45,753 nucleotides of DNA, taken from assembly GCA_024196135.1 (NCBI GenBank), contig JAMQCK010000168.1, forward strand, positions 1 through 45,753, given 5' to 3'. The stretch comes from Pleurotus ostreatus/Saccharomyces cerevisiae fusant (taxonomy: Eukaryota > Opisthokonta). The notes under the pieces are model-generated. The model worked only from the letters and a program-made list of their open reading frames with translations, was not told the DNA's origin and did not search any database. The position numbers and the translations under genes were made by a program. Shown here one piece after another: positions 1-12,099 of this stretch (positions are counted from its first letter, which is position 1; every line of letters begins with the position of its first letter).

Positions 1-2778
1 GGCAAGACTGCGCTGTGATACGACGGCGCGTCGCGTCGTGTTGGTCGCGCAGCGCATCGTGAGGCCATGTGAAGCGGTCCCCGATTTCTCCCAAGTTTGC
101 GCGCGAAGGTGCCGAGAAGGGATACGGGAGATCGGAAGGGAGGGGGGAGGAACGCGGCACGCGCTCATTGTCGCCGTGCGGGTCGCAAGACGATTGGCGA
201 GATAGCCGGGGGGCACGTGCCTCGTGCTCGCGTCGAGCACGGTGAGGATTAGCCAAGGGGGGCGGGGGCTTACTGTCGCTTCTTGTAGCGACGCGAGGCG
301 AGGGGAAATGGTGAGATGGTGGTGGGAGGGAGGGGTCGGGTAGCCGATCGGGGCTCGGGTAGGCTAATGCGGGGGCTTGAACGCGCTACGGCGGCCGCGT
401 AGATAAACAGTTAGTATATAGCCTCGTAACAGACCTGTACACGCACCTATAGCATTCCCCGCGCGTGGTCGCGGGGCTATCGCAGCGGAGGTCTTCAGGC
501 CTCACACGCAAAGTCGAGATACGTGTATATATGGCGGGCTTTGACGGGGGGAAGGCGGGGTATTACGAACAGTTGATGAGTTGTTATATATGCGAGAGAG
601 GGAGGGAGCGAGGGCGTTTCGTGAGGTACAGCGGCGCGTGGAGGGTGGTGGTCGGAGTCGCGTAGTTCGGGTCCGCGATACTGTGTCTTGGGACCGCCGG
701 ATTTCCGGTCCGGACGTCCGAGAGCGGTCGTCGTCGTCGAGAATGACCCCGGGAACATGCACTGACGCACAAGGGCATAAATAAAGCACATTGGGCATAA
801 GTAAGACATGAATAGAATATTCCTGGGAGGTCTGAACCGGGATAGATGTTCAGAGGGGGCATGAAATCACAAAAACGTCAGAATTTAAGCAGCTGAATGG
901 AATGGTTACGGCTCGGGGGTCTGTCTAGTGCTGTGAATATTGTATAAACTACGTACCAAGGTAGTGGAGTCCTCCCCCTACATTCTTCAGTTTGTTTGAG
1001 GTAAATCGGAGTGAGATCGGGCAAGGAATGAACGAAAAGGTGCTTGATGAGGTCCACGGTTGATGAATACAGCATTCTGCACTTAAGCACCTCGAGGGTT
1101 GAACATGTATTTAGCGCGCTACAAGCTACGTGTCAAGTCCAAAGTTTGTAGGCTCGTACTTTCTGCGGTATACTATCGATATATGAGCTGCTTTTCCCGC
1201 TCGCTGGCCTTCGGTCTGCATCCGAGGTCGTCGAAGACGACGAGAACGAATGTCGGAACTCGGGCCGATGAGCCGGCTCACGAATCCGACGCGTTCGGCA
1301 GCGCTCACCCTTGTCTCCAACCACCACCACGTCGCCGGCCGCCCTCCTCCGCTACCCCACCCATCACATCCCCGTCTCCGTCCCTAGCTCTCATCCTATT
1401 CACGCGCCGCTCGCGCTGTCTGCCCCGCCATCGCCAGCGTCATCCTCTCGACCGCGCGAATTTTCCCTCGGTGGTGACGCAGGCCAGCAGGCAACCAAGA
1501 CTACGTCGCACTGCGTCTACCTCAAGTACAGGAAGCTCATTTGTACAGGACTGGGGTCGATACGGGTGCGTGGCTATGCCCTGTTCGTTATTCTAGCACT
1601 AACGAAAAATTTCGCCTCTATCTGACCAACCTCACAAGCAAAGCGTCCCCTGCGCGGAGGATTCTTTACCACTTCCTGCACCCTCCCCTACCTCCTTGTC
1701 ACCCCCGCCCCGGGGGGACGTCTGCAGTCGCGCCCTGTGCCCGCCCCTGCCCGCTCGAGTCCCCACCGCACTGGTGAATTCGCGGTGTAGGGCTGGGTGC
1801 GGGACGCGATTTGCGACGTCAACGGCCGCATAGGGGCTTGCGGTCGATACGGGAGGTTGCCGCGCAGGAGCCCGAACGCGCCGATATGCACTACGCAGCT
1901 GCTGTGCGACCGCGCAGCCGGTCGCAGGGCTACGTACCCCTTTCACCTCCCCTCCCACCCCGAGCGCGTCACGCAGCCGCCGCCAACGCGTCTTTGACAT
2001 GTATGCGCGAGACGTACCGTGCTCGCCTCGCAATGTACAGGGCTTCGCGCGCTCCTGACGCGCGCGGACCCGTGCATTGGTACCCCCGAGTTATCCCGAA
2101 TCGCTACGTGCCTGCCGCAGACGCGTCCTTTGACGCGGAAGGGCGCACGAAGCTGTTGGGATATCCTTCCCCCCGCCATTCAACGCATGTGTGCATATGC
2201 CCGACCACCCCCCTCTCGCTGCCAAGCTTTCCGCGGCTACCTCGTCACCGACTACACCATTGCAACGAGCGGCAGCCGCTCTTCAAACCGATCCTACCTC
2301 CTCTCCCCCTTGACGACGAGCGCTCGCGGGCAGCGGTACGTGCGCCGCGCCCGCGGATTTGTTTTTTGCTGGAGTTTCACGCTACATTCACACAATGACT
2401 GACGAACCCTCGCGCAATGTACATATATACTCGTATGTCTCTTTTTCTGGCCCAAATAGCAGCAGCAAGCGGGGCAGCGGCGACGCCGACGCCCGAGGCG
2501 CCAGCGGCGGTCTGGGCAGCTGTGGCTGTGCGCGCCGCATCAGTAGCTGCGCGGCGCGCATCAATTCAGGCGGCGGCGCAAGGCGCGCGGCGCGCGGCGC
2601 GTGCCGCGGAAAAGCCCGACCGGTCAGGCCGGGGGGTCTCCTACCGCATCGGGCGCGAGCCGGAGGCTGCCCGGCAACCTGGCCGGGGCCTGTGGCTGTG
2701 CCGACAACACATTCGGCTCTTTTGCAATAGGCCCGCGGACAGTTATCGGGATCTTTTGCAAAAGACTTACCTGCACAG
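1..2778. other. Gene-poor GC-rich stretch
   Basis: No ORF here has a plausible start, splice structure or recognisable motif. The open frames overlap one another on both strands and are rich in Arg, Pro and Ala, as expected from GC-rich non-coding DNA. A TATA-like AGTATATAGC sits near 411-420, but no gene can be attached to it. The segment 2450-2640 is a GCG/GGC-rich low-complexity run. A minus-strand gene running off the left edge cannot be excluded (an ATG is at about 65-67), but too little sequence is present to support it. Confidence 0.55.
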
Positions 2779-3294
2779 GTGGTCGGGCAGGATGACATGA
2801 ATGCGTGGGACGTGCGCAATCTGCTACCTGCGGGCGCGATCATTGGCCCGTTGTGCAACCCGGTGGACGACGCGAGGCGCGCGATTGCTGACGGCGCGGA
2901 CTACGTCGGCATTGGGTCGGCGTACGGCACGGCGACGAAGAACGTCAGGAACCCCTTGTTGGGACCGCGCACGGTGGGGGCGCTACTTGGGCTGCTAGAC
3001 GGCATGGACGTATGCGTCATTGCGATCAGCGGCGTCAATGTGGGTAACCTCACCCCAACGCTGCAGGGATCTGTTAGCGACTCGGGGCACGCGCTCAACG
3101 ACGTCGCTGTAGTCTCCAATATTATGGCCAGCAGGGACCCCGGTGCGGCGTCGGCGAAGCTTGCGACAAGGAGGGGAGAGCTACTTCTGCCCCATCGGCC
3201 GCTCTGAAGGTTGACGATCTGCTCGACAGGGTCGTCAGGGTCATGGAGGTGGTGAAGGAGATCGACCCGCTGGTTCATGCCGCCGGTATCGGCG
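2779..3294 (+). pseudogene. Fragment of thiamine-phosphate synthase / hydroxyethylthiazole kinase (THI6 type)
   Basis: The frame from 2779 reads GQDDM, then the hallmark ADGADYVGIGSAYGTATKN, a GPR-V-G block and a GSVSDSGHAL...VAVVSNIMASRDP block. This is the C-terminal half of the thiamine-phosphate synthase TIM barrel, which joins HMP-PP and thiazole phosphate in thiamine synthesis. The N-terminal half, with the start and the pyrophosphate-binding residues, is missing upstream, where only low-complexity DNA is found. The usual AIGGI loop reads AISGV, so one phosphate-binding Gly is replaced. That frame stops at 3205-3207. Homology resumes in the next frame with a linker and VKEIDPLVH, matching the start of the kinase domain in fungal bifunctional enzymes, and is lost soon after. 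An acceptor-like CAG at 2776-2778 could mark an old exon edge. A truncated, frameshifted relic is the best reading; a very diverged spliced gene is less likely. Confidence 0.7.
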
Positions 3295-3768
3295 GCAGAC
3301 CGGACATTGTTGTATTGTCCTGGTCCGACAACTCGACAACGTCGCTCGAATCTTTTGACTCCGCCTCGCCTGAGGAGTGGCTGGCGTCTCGGAACTCGCC
3401 GACGAGGGGACTGAGGAGATGATGAATGCGGGCGATCAGAGGAGGATGGAATGCTCGCAAGCGTGGATTGTGTACATTAAAATCATGATAATATACTTCT
3501 ACTGCTTGGTATTGTTTGGTACAAGGAAATCAATCAAAGCGGTCTGAAGTACAGCACGCCATTGTGAGGGGCCTACGCGCCAGACAAGATCGGATAGGTT
3601 TCTCAGCAACGGAAGCGACAGTGCTACGAATGGCCCGCTTCGCTGAAGGAAGTTGTAAGGAAGGGCACAATCAAGTATGGCACATGACTCACACAAAGCC
3701 AGATGAGCGGCTGCCAGCGCTGGTCCTTCGCAAGTACGACACCCTATAACGGGCCTATCAATTCATGC

Positions 3769-4414
3769 TCAATGAAATAGGAACGAAAAACCCACTGCGC
3801 CTCCATTTGACATGGCCCCGTATAGCATTACAGCTACCACAAGGCGTGATTCGACGAACGAGAAGGTGTTTACCTCCCACTTCACCCAGCAAGGCACGAC
3901 TTGATCCTTCCTCCATGGTTCCTTCGAATAAGATTGAAAGACAAATGTCGGAGGGGCTGGGGTGGAGTATCTCTCGTCTTCCTCGCCCACACCGATCGTG
4001 AGGAGGAGACGGCCCACGGTTTTGGGCTTGAGAGGCGGTTCGTAGACCTCGTGTATGGGGCATCAGTATAGCAGGAGATAGCGGGCGACCAAAAGCACGC
4101 ACCTCTTCAAAGACGCGGTCAAACTTGCACAGAACATCGCCCGGCAATATCTCAACGGGAGGAGATGATGAGGATGCTGGGAGCACCTTAGGTGCGTTGT
4201 GCATGCCCCTACCTTCAAGCCAATGGCTGGGCATCAGCTCATAGACAAACTCTGCTGGTGGAAGCTGAGAACGCTCCGATTGTTTGAAGTTTGACCAGTG
4301 CGCTGCGGGGACGTAGTCGGCGGGAACAAGGTGCATCCACGTATGCAGGTCGCATGTCTCGCAGGGAGCTTCATTCGTCAGTGTCGTACTGCAGAGAGAC
4401 GGTGACATGACCAA
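3769..4414 (-). CDS. Hypothetical protein, two exons
   Basis: Exons 4414-4103 and 4047-3769 join through a 55-nt GT-AG intron with phase 0 on both sides, giving 196 aa. The junction reads VFEE|VYEPPLKP. The N-terminal part has a CETC pair and a block with LVPADYVPAAHW; the rest has aromatic-rich segments (FVFQSYSKEPW, CWVKWEV). I do not recognise a family. It is divergent from the next gene with about 165 bp between the two starts, so they may share a promoter. The start could be six bases further in (the second Met), and more 5' exons are possible because a pyrimidine-rich CTCTCTGCAG lies just inside the proposed start. Support is the clean splice joining two long frames. Confidence 0.42.
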
Positions 4415-4578
4415 AAAATGGGGAGAGGGCGGTGTGAGTCAGGCTTTGGATGGAAACGTGCGACGTCGAGCGATCGAGGCGGCAGAAAAACAAAACATAC
4501 ACAAACCTAGGAGGACCGCCGCCGCGCGTCGCCTCATCCCGACGTCAATTCTTGGACTTGTGCACATCCTCGCGAGTC

Positions 4579-5702
4579 ATGGTCTCTACAACCCGTGCTC
4601 GGGCGCCCATTCCACCGGCACCTGTCGATGGGGTCCCAGCGACGACCCAGCCAGAGGCCTCCGAACCGGCGAAGAAGAAACAGAAGAAAAATTCGGGCAA
4701 GCGCAGCAACAAAGAAAAAACGGCCAACACACTCGCCCAGAAGGACACGCCCCCTACTGGTATATTCAGTACCTGTCATTCGGAAAGTACAGAGCTCACC
4801 AAGCCTCAGTGCCACCGCCTTCGGCAACGACGTCCCCTGAACTCGTGGCGGCTCAAACAATGCGGCCCCCTCTTGCCCCGCTCGCTTCCCAAGGGCAGAT
4901 TACGCAGAGCCAGACAGCACGCCCTCGGCCTCAAGCTGCCGTGCCGCGTCCCCAGGCCGCCGCGTCGAGGGAGCCAGCACAGTTGGAGAATCAAAGCGGT
5001 GGTCAAGCTGTTGTTGACAAGGATGCAAAAATTGCTGAGCTGCTTGGTGAGCACCTGGCGTACAGTTTCTCATCCAACCTCTACTCACCGCTGTTTGACC
5101 AGCGCAAGTGGCCCTTCTCACCGCCGCACAGCAAGGTCAAGCCAGCAATGCCCAAGGTATTGTAGAGCTCTCGAAGCCCAAGGGTGAAGCTGGTGGCGGA
5201 AAGCGGGGCTTCGTCCTCAGAGACGCCATGGGTCTTGGCTCAGACCAGAACGCGGCGGTGTACAGAAGGATCCAGGTGTGTGATCAGTTCATCTTGACGC
5301 ATGGTGATCGCCGCCATCGCTGATTGCACCATTGCTGACTTGACCTTCTTTAGAATAGTGTTCGCCGTAACATCTACCGCTATGACATTGACCCCATGGT
5401 CCGCTTCCACGACCAGCCCCCGCACAAGCTCGCTACAGTACTACAAGCCGTGCGTGACTTAGTATTGTTTCCATCCATAGCACCGTACTGATCTCCCTTT
5501 TCCATAGGGTCGCCAGCAACACTCTTATCTGTGTACCGCGCGCTTCCCCAGCGATTGGGCACAGATGGAACTCATCAAAACAATCATTCGCAATCGCCGT
5601 AAGTATGTTCGGCGCATCACCGGGCAGGAGGACGATGATAGCGATGCCGATGAAGACGCGTCCCTTCCAAACTTCGACGAGCTTGAGACCATGAATGCCT
5701 GA
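4579..5702 (+). CDS. Conserved-looking fungal hypothetical protein, five exons
   Basis: Exons 4579-4759, 4810-5046, 5103-5275, 5354-5449 and 5508-5702 join in frame with GT-AG introns of 50, 56, 78 and 58 nt, giving 293 aa. The N-terminus carries a basic, probably nuclear-localising run (KKKQKKNSGKRSNK, about residues 34-47). A Pro/Gln/Ala-rich linker follows (PRPQAA twice). The C-terminal half has SKPKGEAGGGKRGF, then RFPSDWAQMELIKTIIRNRRKYVRR and a very acidic tail (EDDDSDADEDA). This layout resembles lineage-specific agaricomycete proteins with a C-terminal W...NRR.Y motif, whose function I do not know. Nuclear or nucleic-acid binding is an inference from the basic patches only. All five exons keep phase, so the model is strong even though the function is open. 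Confidence 0.68.
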
Positions 5703-6819
5703 CGTGTGTTGTGCGGATTGGTTGAGTCCCAAGTCGGTAGTAGTGTATGTATGGTCCTTGCTAGGCTCCTTACTCTCGCTTTGGTGTACAATATACGCTG
5801 CTGCTCTCCATCAACATGTCCGAGCTCGCGTCACTACAAATAGCATATAGCGCGCTGGCGCGCCACACGCTAGCCATACTGAGGCTTTTCATCCGTCGTA
5901 CCAATAGTTATCTACACCGTGTGCACGTGTAAATAGTAAACTGGATTGTGAGTGGTATTGTCACTGGATCGCCGGCTGACATTCTCAGCCGAAAGCCAGG
6001 TGAGCTTAGCGGTGGCTTATTCATCAGTGCGACGGCTGAAAACCACTCGTTCCAGGTTCGACAACGTAGTGGTTGGAATTTGCATAAACACGGGTGAAAC
6101 TGACCAGGTCTTCACCCAGAGTCAGTTCACCGGGTGTGACCCGCTTTCCGAGTGAGCGTCACCCGTTCGCCAGGTAGCCCTCACCCTGTAAACGGCTGAC
6201 TTTGCCGGGTGACGTTCACCCGGTCCCGACTTCACAGTGTCTGCCGTGATGTACGCCACGCGCTGCCAGATGAAACTAGCCATCGCGGCTATGACCGTCG
6301 GTTGATATTGACGACTGGCGGCGGACTATCGGCTTGCCCTGAGCATACCTGCGGCCAGCGGAGGTGAACGGCTGTGACCTCAATCCTCGTGCGTTCATGT
6401 ACGGCCCCTGCTTCCTCATCCTTTGGATTCGTTTTCATTCCATGTGCAGAGGCTCACGACGCGCTCATTGAACGGCCGAAGGAACGCAGGGCAGGCCCTC
6501 CGCCCTTCGAGGCTCCGGGGAACCGTGGCGGACACGACGTGTCTGCGGGATTACATCGCTCATCGCTCGTCTTCCCGCCGCCATCCTCTTCTGCATCTAA
6601 CTCATCGCAGGCTTCAACCCAGCGCTTCAAACTCCCGTTCTAGTAGCGCCTGAATAGCTCTTATCGCGCTTATGAGCTGATTGGCCTTTTCCAGGATTGC
6701 TGAAAGCGACGCTAGTGTCTTCTTGAGCTCGTGTTCGTCGCACGGTCCGCGTGTTCTGCAGGTGTCTGCGCAAGAGTCCGAGGGAGCTGGTCGATCTCAT
6801 ATATCCCCGACCTACGAAC
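5703..6819. other. Intergenic region with TCACCC/GGGTGA motif cluster
   Basis: No supportable gene. Positions 6090-6225 hold seven copies of TCACCC or its complement, including the 19-nt imperfect palindrome CCGGGTGACGTTCACCCGG at 6205-6223 and a GGGTGAA...TTCACCC hairpin near 6093-6119. Such clustered inverted motifs are common in subterminal regions of DNA transposons, but I found no matching terminal inverted repeats or target duplication. The remainder up to 6819 looks like ordinary promoter/UTR sequence of the next gene. Confidence 0.4.
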
Positions 6820-8170
6820 ATGTCCCTCTTCGTCCAGCTACTCTCTCTCTGGCTCCCTGTGCCCCCCATGGCTGCTCCTCCACGCGTCCAAACACCCAAT
6901 CGACGGATGACCTGGGGCATCATGCACGCCGAATGCCGTCAATTCGCATCGCTGGACTGGACCCACTTTGTGTACCACGAGGGTGTCCAGCGCTTTGATT
7001 GGGTCAGGCAGCTGGAAGGGTACAAGCTGCGGCGAATGGAGCAGTGGAAGCAGTCGGGCGGCTGGGCCCACGAGTTTCTGTACTTCACGTTCTACACCAC
7101 ACAGCAGGGAAAGGACTTCGTACGCTACCTCCGCCTCGATCGCATGGGACAGATCACCGAGGTCGACGACCCGGATACGACCCCCGGGATCAGCGACATC
7201 GCGCCCTCCATCTCCAAACCTGAGACCATCGGCTCATCCACCCATGCGTCTGACGCGACTGCAGCGCTGCTCGGCACGAAGGAGGCTGGTGGTTCGGTTA
7301 CGATCGACCCGTATCGCCACGACACCATCGTCGGCAGGCGCAACTGGCCCGCCGGCAGCCAGCTGCTGTACTCCCTCGACTTCCCTCCCGACAACCAGCC
7401 CACCATACTCCACCTCGCGCTCGTCATCGACCGGATCCACAGCATCGGCCCGCATTACAAGCTACTCGGCACCATGTGCTACTGGTACGCGCGCAGCGTG
7501 TACGAGGTCCTGAAGGCCAAGTTCGGCGGGCGCGAGCAGCGAACGCGGCACTCTGACAAGCGCGGGACGTACATGGGCAGGCTCTTCGTCAACGACGACC
7601 TGCACTTTGACCTCTCACAGCTGTCGGACGACGTGCTGCGCAAGGCCGCGAAGAAGGCGTACCCGCGCAAAGGACTGCTTGGGAGCTCGTCGTCGGGTCC
7701 TGACGGTATCGACTCACCGGAAGGGCAAGAGCTTACGGCGCAACTGCGAATGGAGCGCAACACCTTGGGACAGGATTTTCCCGATGTCTTTGCCATGGCC
7801 GACCTTCCCTCCTCCTCTTCATCCCGCGCGAGGTTCATCCCACCGATTGAGGATCTCATCGGGGCGCTCGACAACATGTACACGGCCAAGGTGCAGGAGA
7901 TCGAGGCTGAAGTATACAGAAATCTGGTGAGTATTTTTTTCGCGACTTACCCGCAGTATCTCATGTTCGACTCTTGTGCAGGATGATGCTGTGAAGGAGG
8001 CTGTGAGGGAGGCCATGGTATGCCCAGAGACGTGTCCATGGTACTTATCGTCACTGAGCTTCTTGTAGGAGCGGGTCCGCAATGAGGAAAGGGCTAAGCA
8101 GCGTGTACTTGAGGATAGGCTGGCTGCTTACGAGCAGCAAGACGCCTCCTCTCAAGGTCGGAACCCTTGA
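6820..8170 (+). CDS. Hypothetical protein with charged C-terminal helix, three exons
   Basis: Exons 6820-7926, 7982-8017 and 8069-8170 join in phase 0 through introns of 55 and 51 nt, giving 414 aa. The start is the Met of MSLFVQLL; an upstream in-frame Met at 6751 would add 23 residues and is less likely. The first ~220 residues form a compact aromatic-rich region (WTHFVYHEGVQRFDW, FLYFTFYTTQQGKDF, YRHDTIVGRRNWPAGSQLLY, ALVIDRIHSIG, CYWYARSVYEVL) that looks like one globular domain. A Ser-rich linker follows. The C-terminus (VQEIEAEVYRNL, KEAVREAMERVRNEERAKQ) is strongly charged and probably coiled coil. I do not recognise the family. The large intact frame and two clean introns make the gene itself convincing. 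Confidence 0.75.
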
Positions 8171-8819
8171 TCTGGTCAGTGATTAGCGCATCATGCTATG
8201 CCATCGCCACCGTAGCTCATTCTTCTGTCAGCATCGGAAGTCGTCGTTTGCGAAAATCTCGTATTTGTATCTCTACCCTCGCCCGTAAAGTCTACCTTTT
8301 GTCGTGCATCCCGCTCGGACTTGTCCATCGGTTTTTTCTACTTTCCTGCTTACACGCCTGCGGTATGTGTAGGACTTGACTCCGCTCTCTTGAGTATCTC
8401 ATCCATATCTGTCGCGCATTTATCCGATGATGTCAAAGGACAGCTTCATCATATAGTACAGAAAAAGAAAGGTGGTCGGGGAAGATGTGAGAGCACCTGC
8501 GAGCAACCGATGATGATTGTAAATGTCAAGGAGGGGAGATGGCTGTCGGTGCCGAAGGGGCGGATAAGCACGTTGTTGGCACGTGCCAGCCGAATTGTAT
8601 ATGCTGACCGTCCGTCACCATAGTTTGACGCCGTAACTTCGCTACCACATACGATGCATTTCAGACTAATAACCTCGCTGTAATGTACCCAATGCCCTAA
8701 TCTTCCGTCACTAAAAAGCATAGTAATATTGGATGGACCGCCACTCCTACGAAAACTAATGTCGCCAGAGAAATCGAACGAGCACATACTATCCTGCTCT
8801 TTGAACTCAGGACTAGAGC
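8171..8819. other. Intergenic between two convergent genes
   Basis: This holds the 3' flanks of the two convergent neighbours. No ORF here has a recognisable motif, and no RNA gene or repeat was seen. Confidence 0.5.
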
Positions 8820-11800
8820 TCACGACCCACCACCACCACCCAGACCTACACTCACCCCTCGCAGCACGCCTGCGAAGTTCACATTGCTGAGGAACGAGCG
8901 CGCCGTCGCCGCAGAGAAGGACGTTGTCCGACGCGACGTCTGGACATGCTTCGTCTGCGCGGGATGCGGCTCGAGGCGCTGAGGATGGGACGCCAGCGCG
9001 TCGTCGGAGTGAAGGGGTTGAGCGTCGAGTACACGATGACTGTCGGTGCTCGACGATGCGCTGGCATTCTGCGCGTGCAATATCGAGCCAGTCGACGCTG
9101 CTCGACTGCGCCTCGGGGTAGTGGAGGATGGCGAAGCCTGCAACGATGCACGGCGTTCTGTGGACGCGCGCGCAAGAGTTGTAGGTACCACAGACGTCGG
9201 TCCAGGACGTCCCTTTGCGCGCACAGTGGCGTCCTTCGAGGGAGACTCCTGCGGGCGCGCAGGGAATATCGTCGGGCTCGATGACGGACTCGACGTCGAA
9301 CTCGAGGTAGGTTCGGGCGTCCCGAGCGTATTCGCCCTCTTCGGCGTCCTCCCACTCGACTTTGTCGGCGTACCACCTTGCGACCTCGTCGCCGCCCCTC
9401 TCGACTTCGTCCGCACCAAACCAAAGAAGCTCGTCCCCATATTCGACTGGAAATCCGTATCCGACGCACTCCCCTCAGCGGCTCGCTGCTGCCTCGTCGC
9501 CGGCCCCCTCGACCGCGAGCGAGAGCGAATCATGCGCAGCAAGTTGCTGCCCGTCGTTGCATGATTCAGCGGATGACTCCCCAACTCCTCCTTCGACGAC
9601 GCCGATGAGCCCGAAGCAGTGATCGAGTCCTTCGACCCGGTCGGCGACGCCACCTTCGAGCCCGTAGGGGAGGCAACCTTCGACCCCGGCGCCGGACGCC
9701 TCTTCCTTGGACCCCTCGACAGGCTTCGCATCATCCTCATGATCGGGGAGCCTGGTCTCGAGTTCGCCGACCCCATCCATGGGTCACTGCCTTCGCCGAT
9801 CGACGCCGCATCGTCCATGGAGAGGGGGACCCATCCATCGTCGACGGTGCCTCTGGAGACCTTGTGGGTGACCTGAGGAGTTTGTGGGGTGATCTTGGGC
9901 GTCTCCGGCACAGTGAGCGGCGACTCCGAGGGCGAGGTGGAGGTATCGAGCGGAGGGGTAGAGATGTTGACAGACGGCGTGGCTTGAGTGGCTGTGGTAG
10001 CGTCGTTTGCAGAAGGCGCGGTCGTAGTGGTGGTTGGCTGGGTCGCAGGCAATGCTTCATCAGCTTCGAGGCCTTCAGGGAACGCACTGGGCGGCGCGCG
10101 CGACAGTGCTCGCTCTGTGCTTGCTCCAGAAGCACTCCGTTGACCTCTATCGCCACTCCTCCGGCGGTCCGCATGCATATCGCCCGCCCTCGACGCTGGT
10201 CTCCCGCGTTCCCTGCGCGACGAACTCGGTCGTGACATGGTCGACACAGGGCGCGACTTGGTGGATGTTGGCCTCGAGGACCCGTCATGAAATGAGCCCG
10301 GTCGCGTCGGTCCTCCATGCGATGACGATGGACGAGAAGAGGATGAGAGCGGACGCGACGCCGTGACCGAATAAGGCCTCAACTGCGACGACGTCGACAC
10401 CCGCGAGGGCGTATCCGCGCCCGACGCGTCCATCGTCACCTTCCCCGACGGCTCGACAGACAACATGATCGAGCTCGCCCTCGACGACGGCCTCATCGCC
10501 GACGTCAGCCCCGCCGCGCTCGCCGGCCGACTCTGCCCCGCAATGCTCGCCGGCCGACTCGGGCGCTCATCCACCACCGGCGGTGGGCTCGGGCGCTTTG
10601 CAGGCTGCTGCGCGGTGCGTCGCGAAATCGACGCGCCGAGCATGCCGTCCTCGCGCTTGTCGAGGATGTCATCGCCCAGACCGCTGTCGTTGACGCCCGT
10701 GCCAACCTCTTCATCGTCGTCGTACACGCCCAGCGCTTCCTCTGACGCTTCGTGGAACACGTCGTCTTCCGAGTCGCTGCTGCACGAGCCAGACTGCGAA
10801 GCTTCATCCTCGGGCGCAAGACTCCAGCGACGCGTGGTATCGCCCCTCTTCAGCGCCGCCGCGACCCCCTCGGCAACGCTCGTGGGCGAGTCTGTAATGA
10901 CTCCCAGCGGCCCAGAGATGCTTCCCCGCGATCCAGAAATACTGTTCCGCGACCCTGGCGTCTCTGCACGTAGCGCCGACGGCTGCATCTGCCGCGCCAG
11001 CGACGCCGAGCTGCCTGGGCGGCTTGTGGACTTGCGCAGGGAGGTGTGGCTCGTGTTGCGCAACAACGACGTCCTGCTGCTCTTCCCGACGAGCGGAAGG
11101 GAGAGCGGCACCGCCAGCGTGTCCTTGACCTCCTTCCGCGCGGGTGCACCGTCTTTCGACAGCGATACCCTGGAGGCGGAGGCAGAACCTGGGCGGGATG
11201 CAGCGGGCGATGTGGCGGCGGAAGATCGGCCCGAGGACCGACGGGGTAGGGGGAACTCGCCGTCGAAGGATTTCGCGCCCTGAAGAGCCTTCAGCGGCGA
11301 GTCGGAGGCCGAAGAGTCCGTTGCAGGCGAGGGGTCGATCCCAGAATCCGTCGAGGGCGAAATGGGTGAGTCCGATGTGCCCATGGCGGAGAATGTCGAG
11401 TGCGGGTCGGTCTCGTCCAGGAGGGTTGCCGGCTGCTCGTCCAAGGAGTGCAACCGCCGCTTCTTCAGCACATCGATCTCGTCAACATTGAGTTGCAGGG
11501 AGAGCGGGCGTGGCGAGGGGGACTAGAGCGGATGAGTACAGTGCATATATGCGGGTATGTGATGGACGTACAAGGTCTCTCGCCCCTTCTCGGAGCTTCG
11601 CCTTCCTCTGCTCTTCCTCGGCTTCCCTCTTCTTCACATCCTGGGGCCCGCTGTACTCCTTCCATGCTCTGAATGCCCGCGCTGTCCATCTGATCGCGCG
11701 CGCCGGGTGTTCCGTCGCAGAGAAGCACTCCATGCAGCAGGGCCGCAGCGGCATAAGCAGATCGCCGCACTCATCCCACTCATCCGGCCCTATTGTGCGC

Positions 11801-12099
11801 GTCGGCGTCGGCGGCGTGGAGTGCTGGCGGCTGGGTGTCGTGGAAAGCTGCCGCGGTGGCGTCGGATGTTGCTGCAGCCCTATACGTTGCAGGAACGTCG
11901 TGCGGGGAGATGAGCTGAGTTCCGGTGATGCAGTGACCTCTTCTGGTATGGTCGCTGGCGCGCGGGGCGTGGGCTGCGGCGAAGGCGGATCCACCGCAGG
12001 TAGCAATTCTGCGATCGGGGTCGACTCGCAGGGACAGTGGACATGGGGGCTATGGTGCTTCAACGCGGAGGGGAGCTCAGGACTGTCGGGGTGGGGCAT
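8820..12099 (-). CDS. Large Ser/Pro-rich low-complexity protein, two exons
   Basis: Exons 12099-11572 and 11522-8820 join in phase 0 across a 49-nt intron, giving 1076 aa. Only the N-terminal part looks conserved: a Pro-rich lead, then DEWDECGDLLMPLRPCCMECF and a helix WTARAFRAWKEY. A charged segment follows (KKREAEEEQRKAKLREGARDL) and, after the intron, LNVDEIDVLKKRRLHSLDEQ. The CCxxC cluster could bind metal, but that is inference. The remaining ~850 residues are almost wholly Ser, Pro, Thr, Arg and Ala with many RPxS/SRPxS repeats (roughly residues 480-610) and acidic Ser-rich patches, typical of disordered, phosphorylated scaffold proteins. It ends with a Gly run. Possible roles (septum, cytoskeleton, signalling scaffold) cannot be told apart. 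The start could be 15 codons further upstream (MSPPFFLL). Confidence 0.72.

Noticed and set aside
1632..2402. Several 120-195-codon ORFs on both strands
   Set aside because: All are Arg/Pro/Ala-rich, overlap each other and change frame without splice sites; typical of GC-rich non-coding DNA.
10465..11283. 272-codon plus-strand ORF
   Set aside because: It is the antisense of the Ser/Arg-rich repeats of the 1076-aa protein gene; low-complexity codon bias keeps the opposite frame open.
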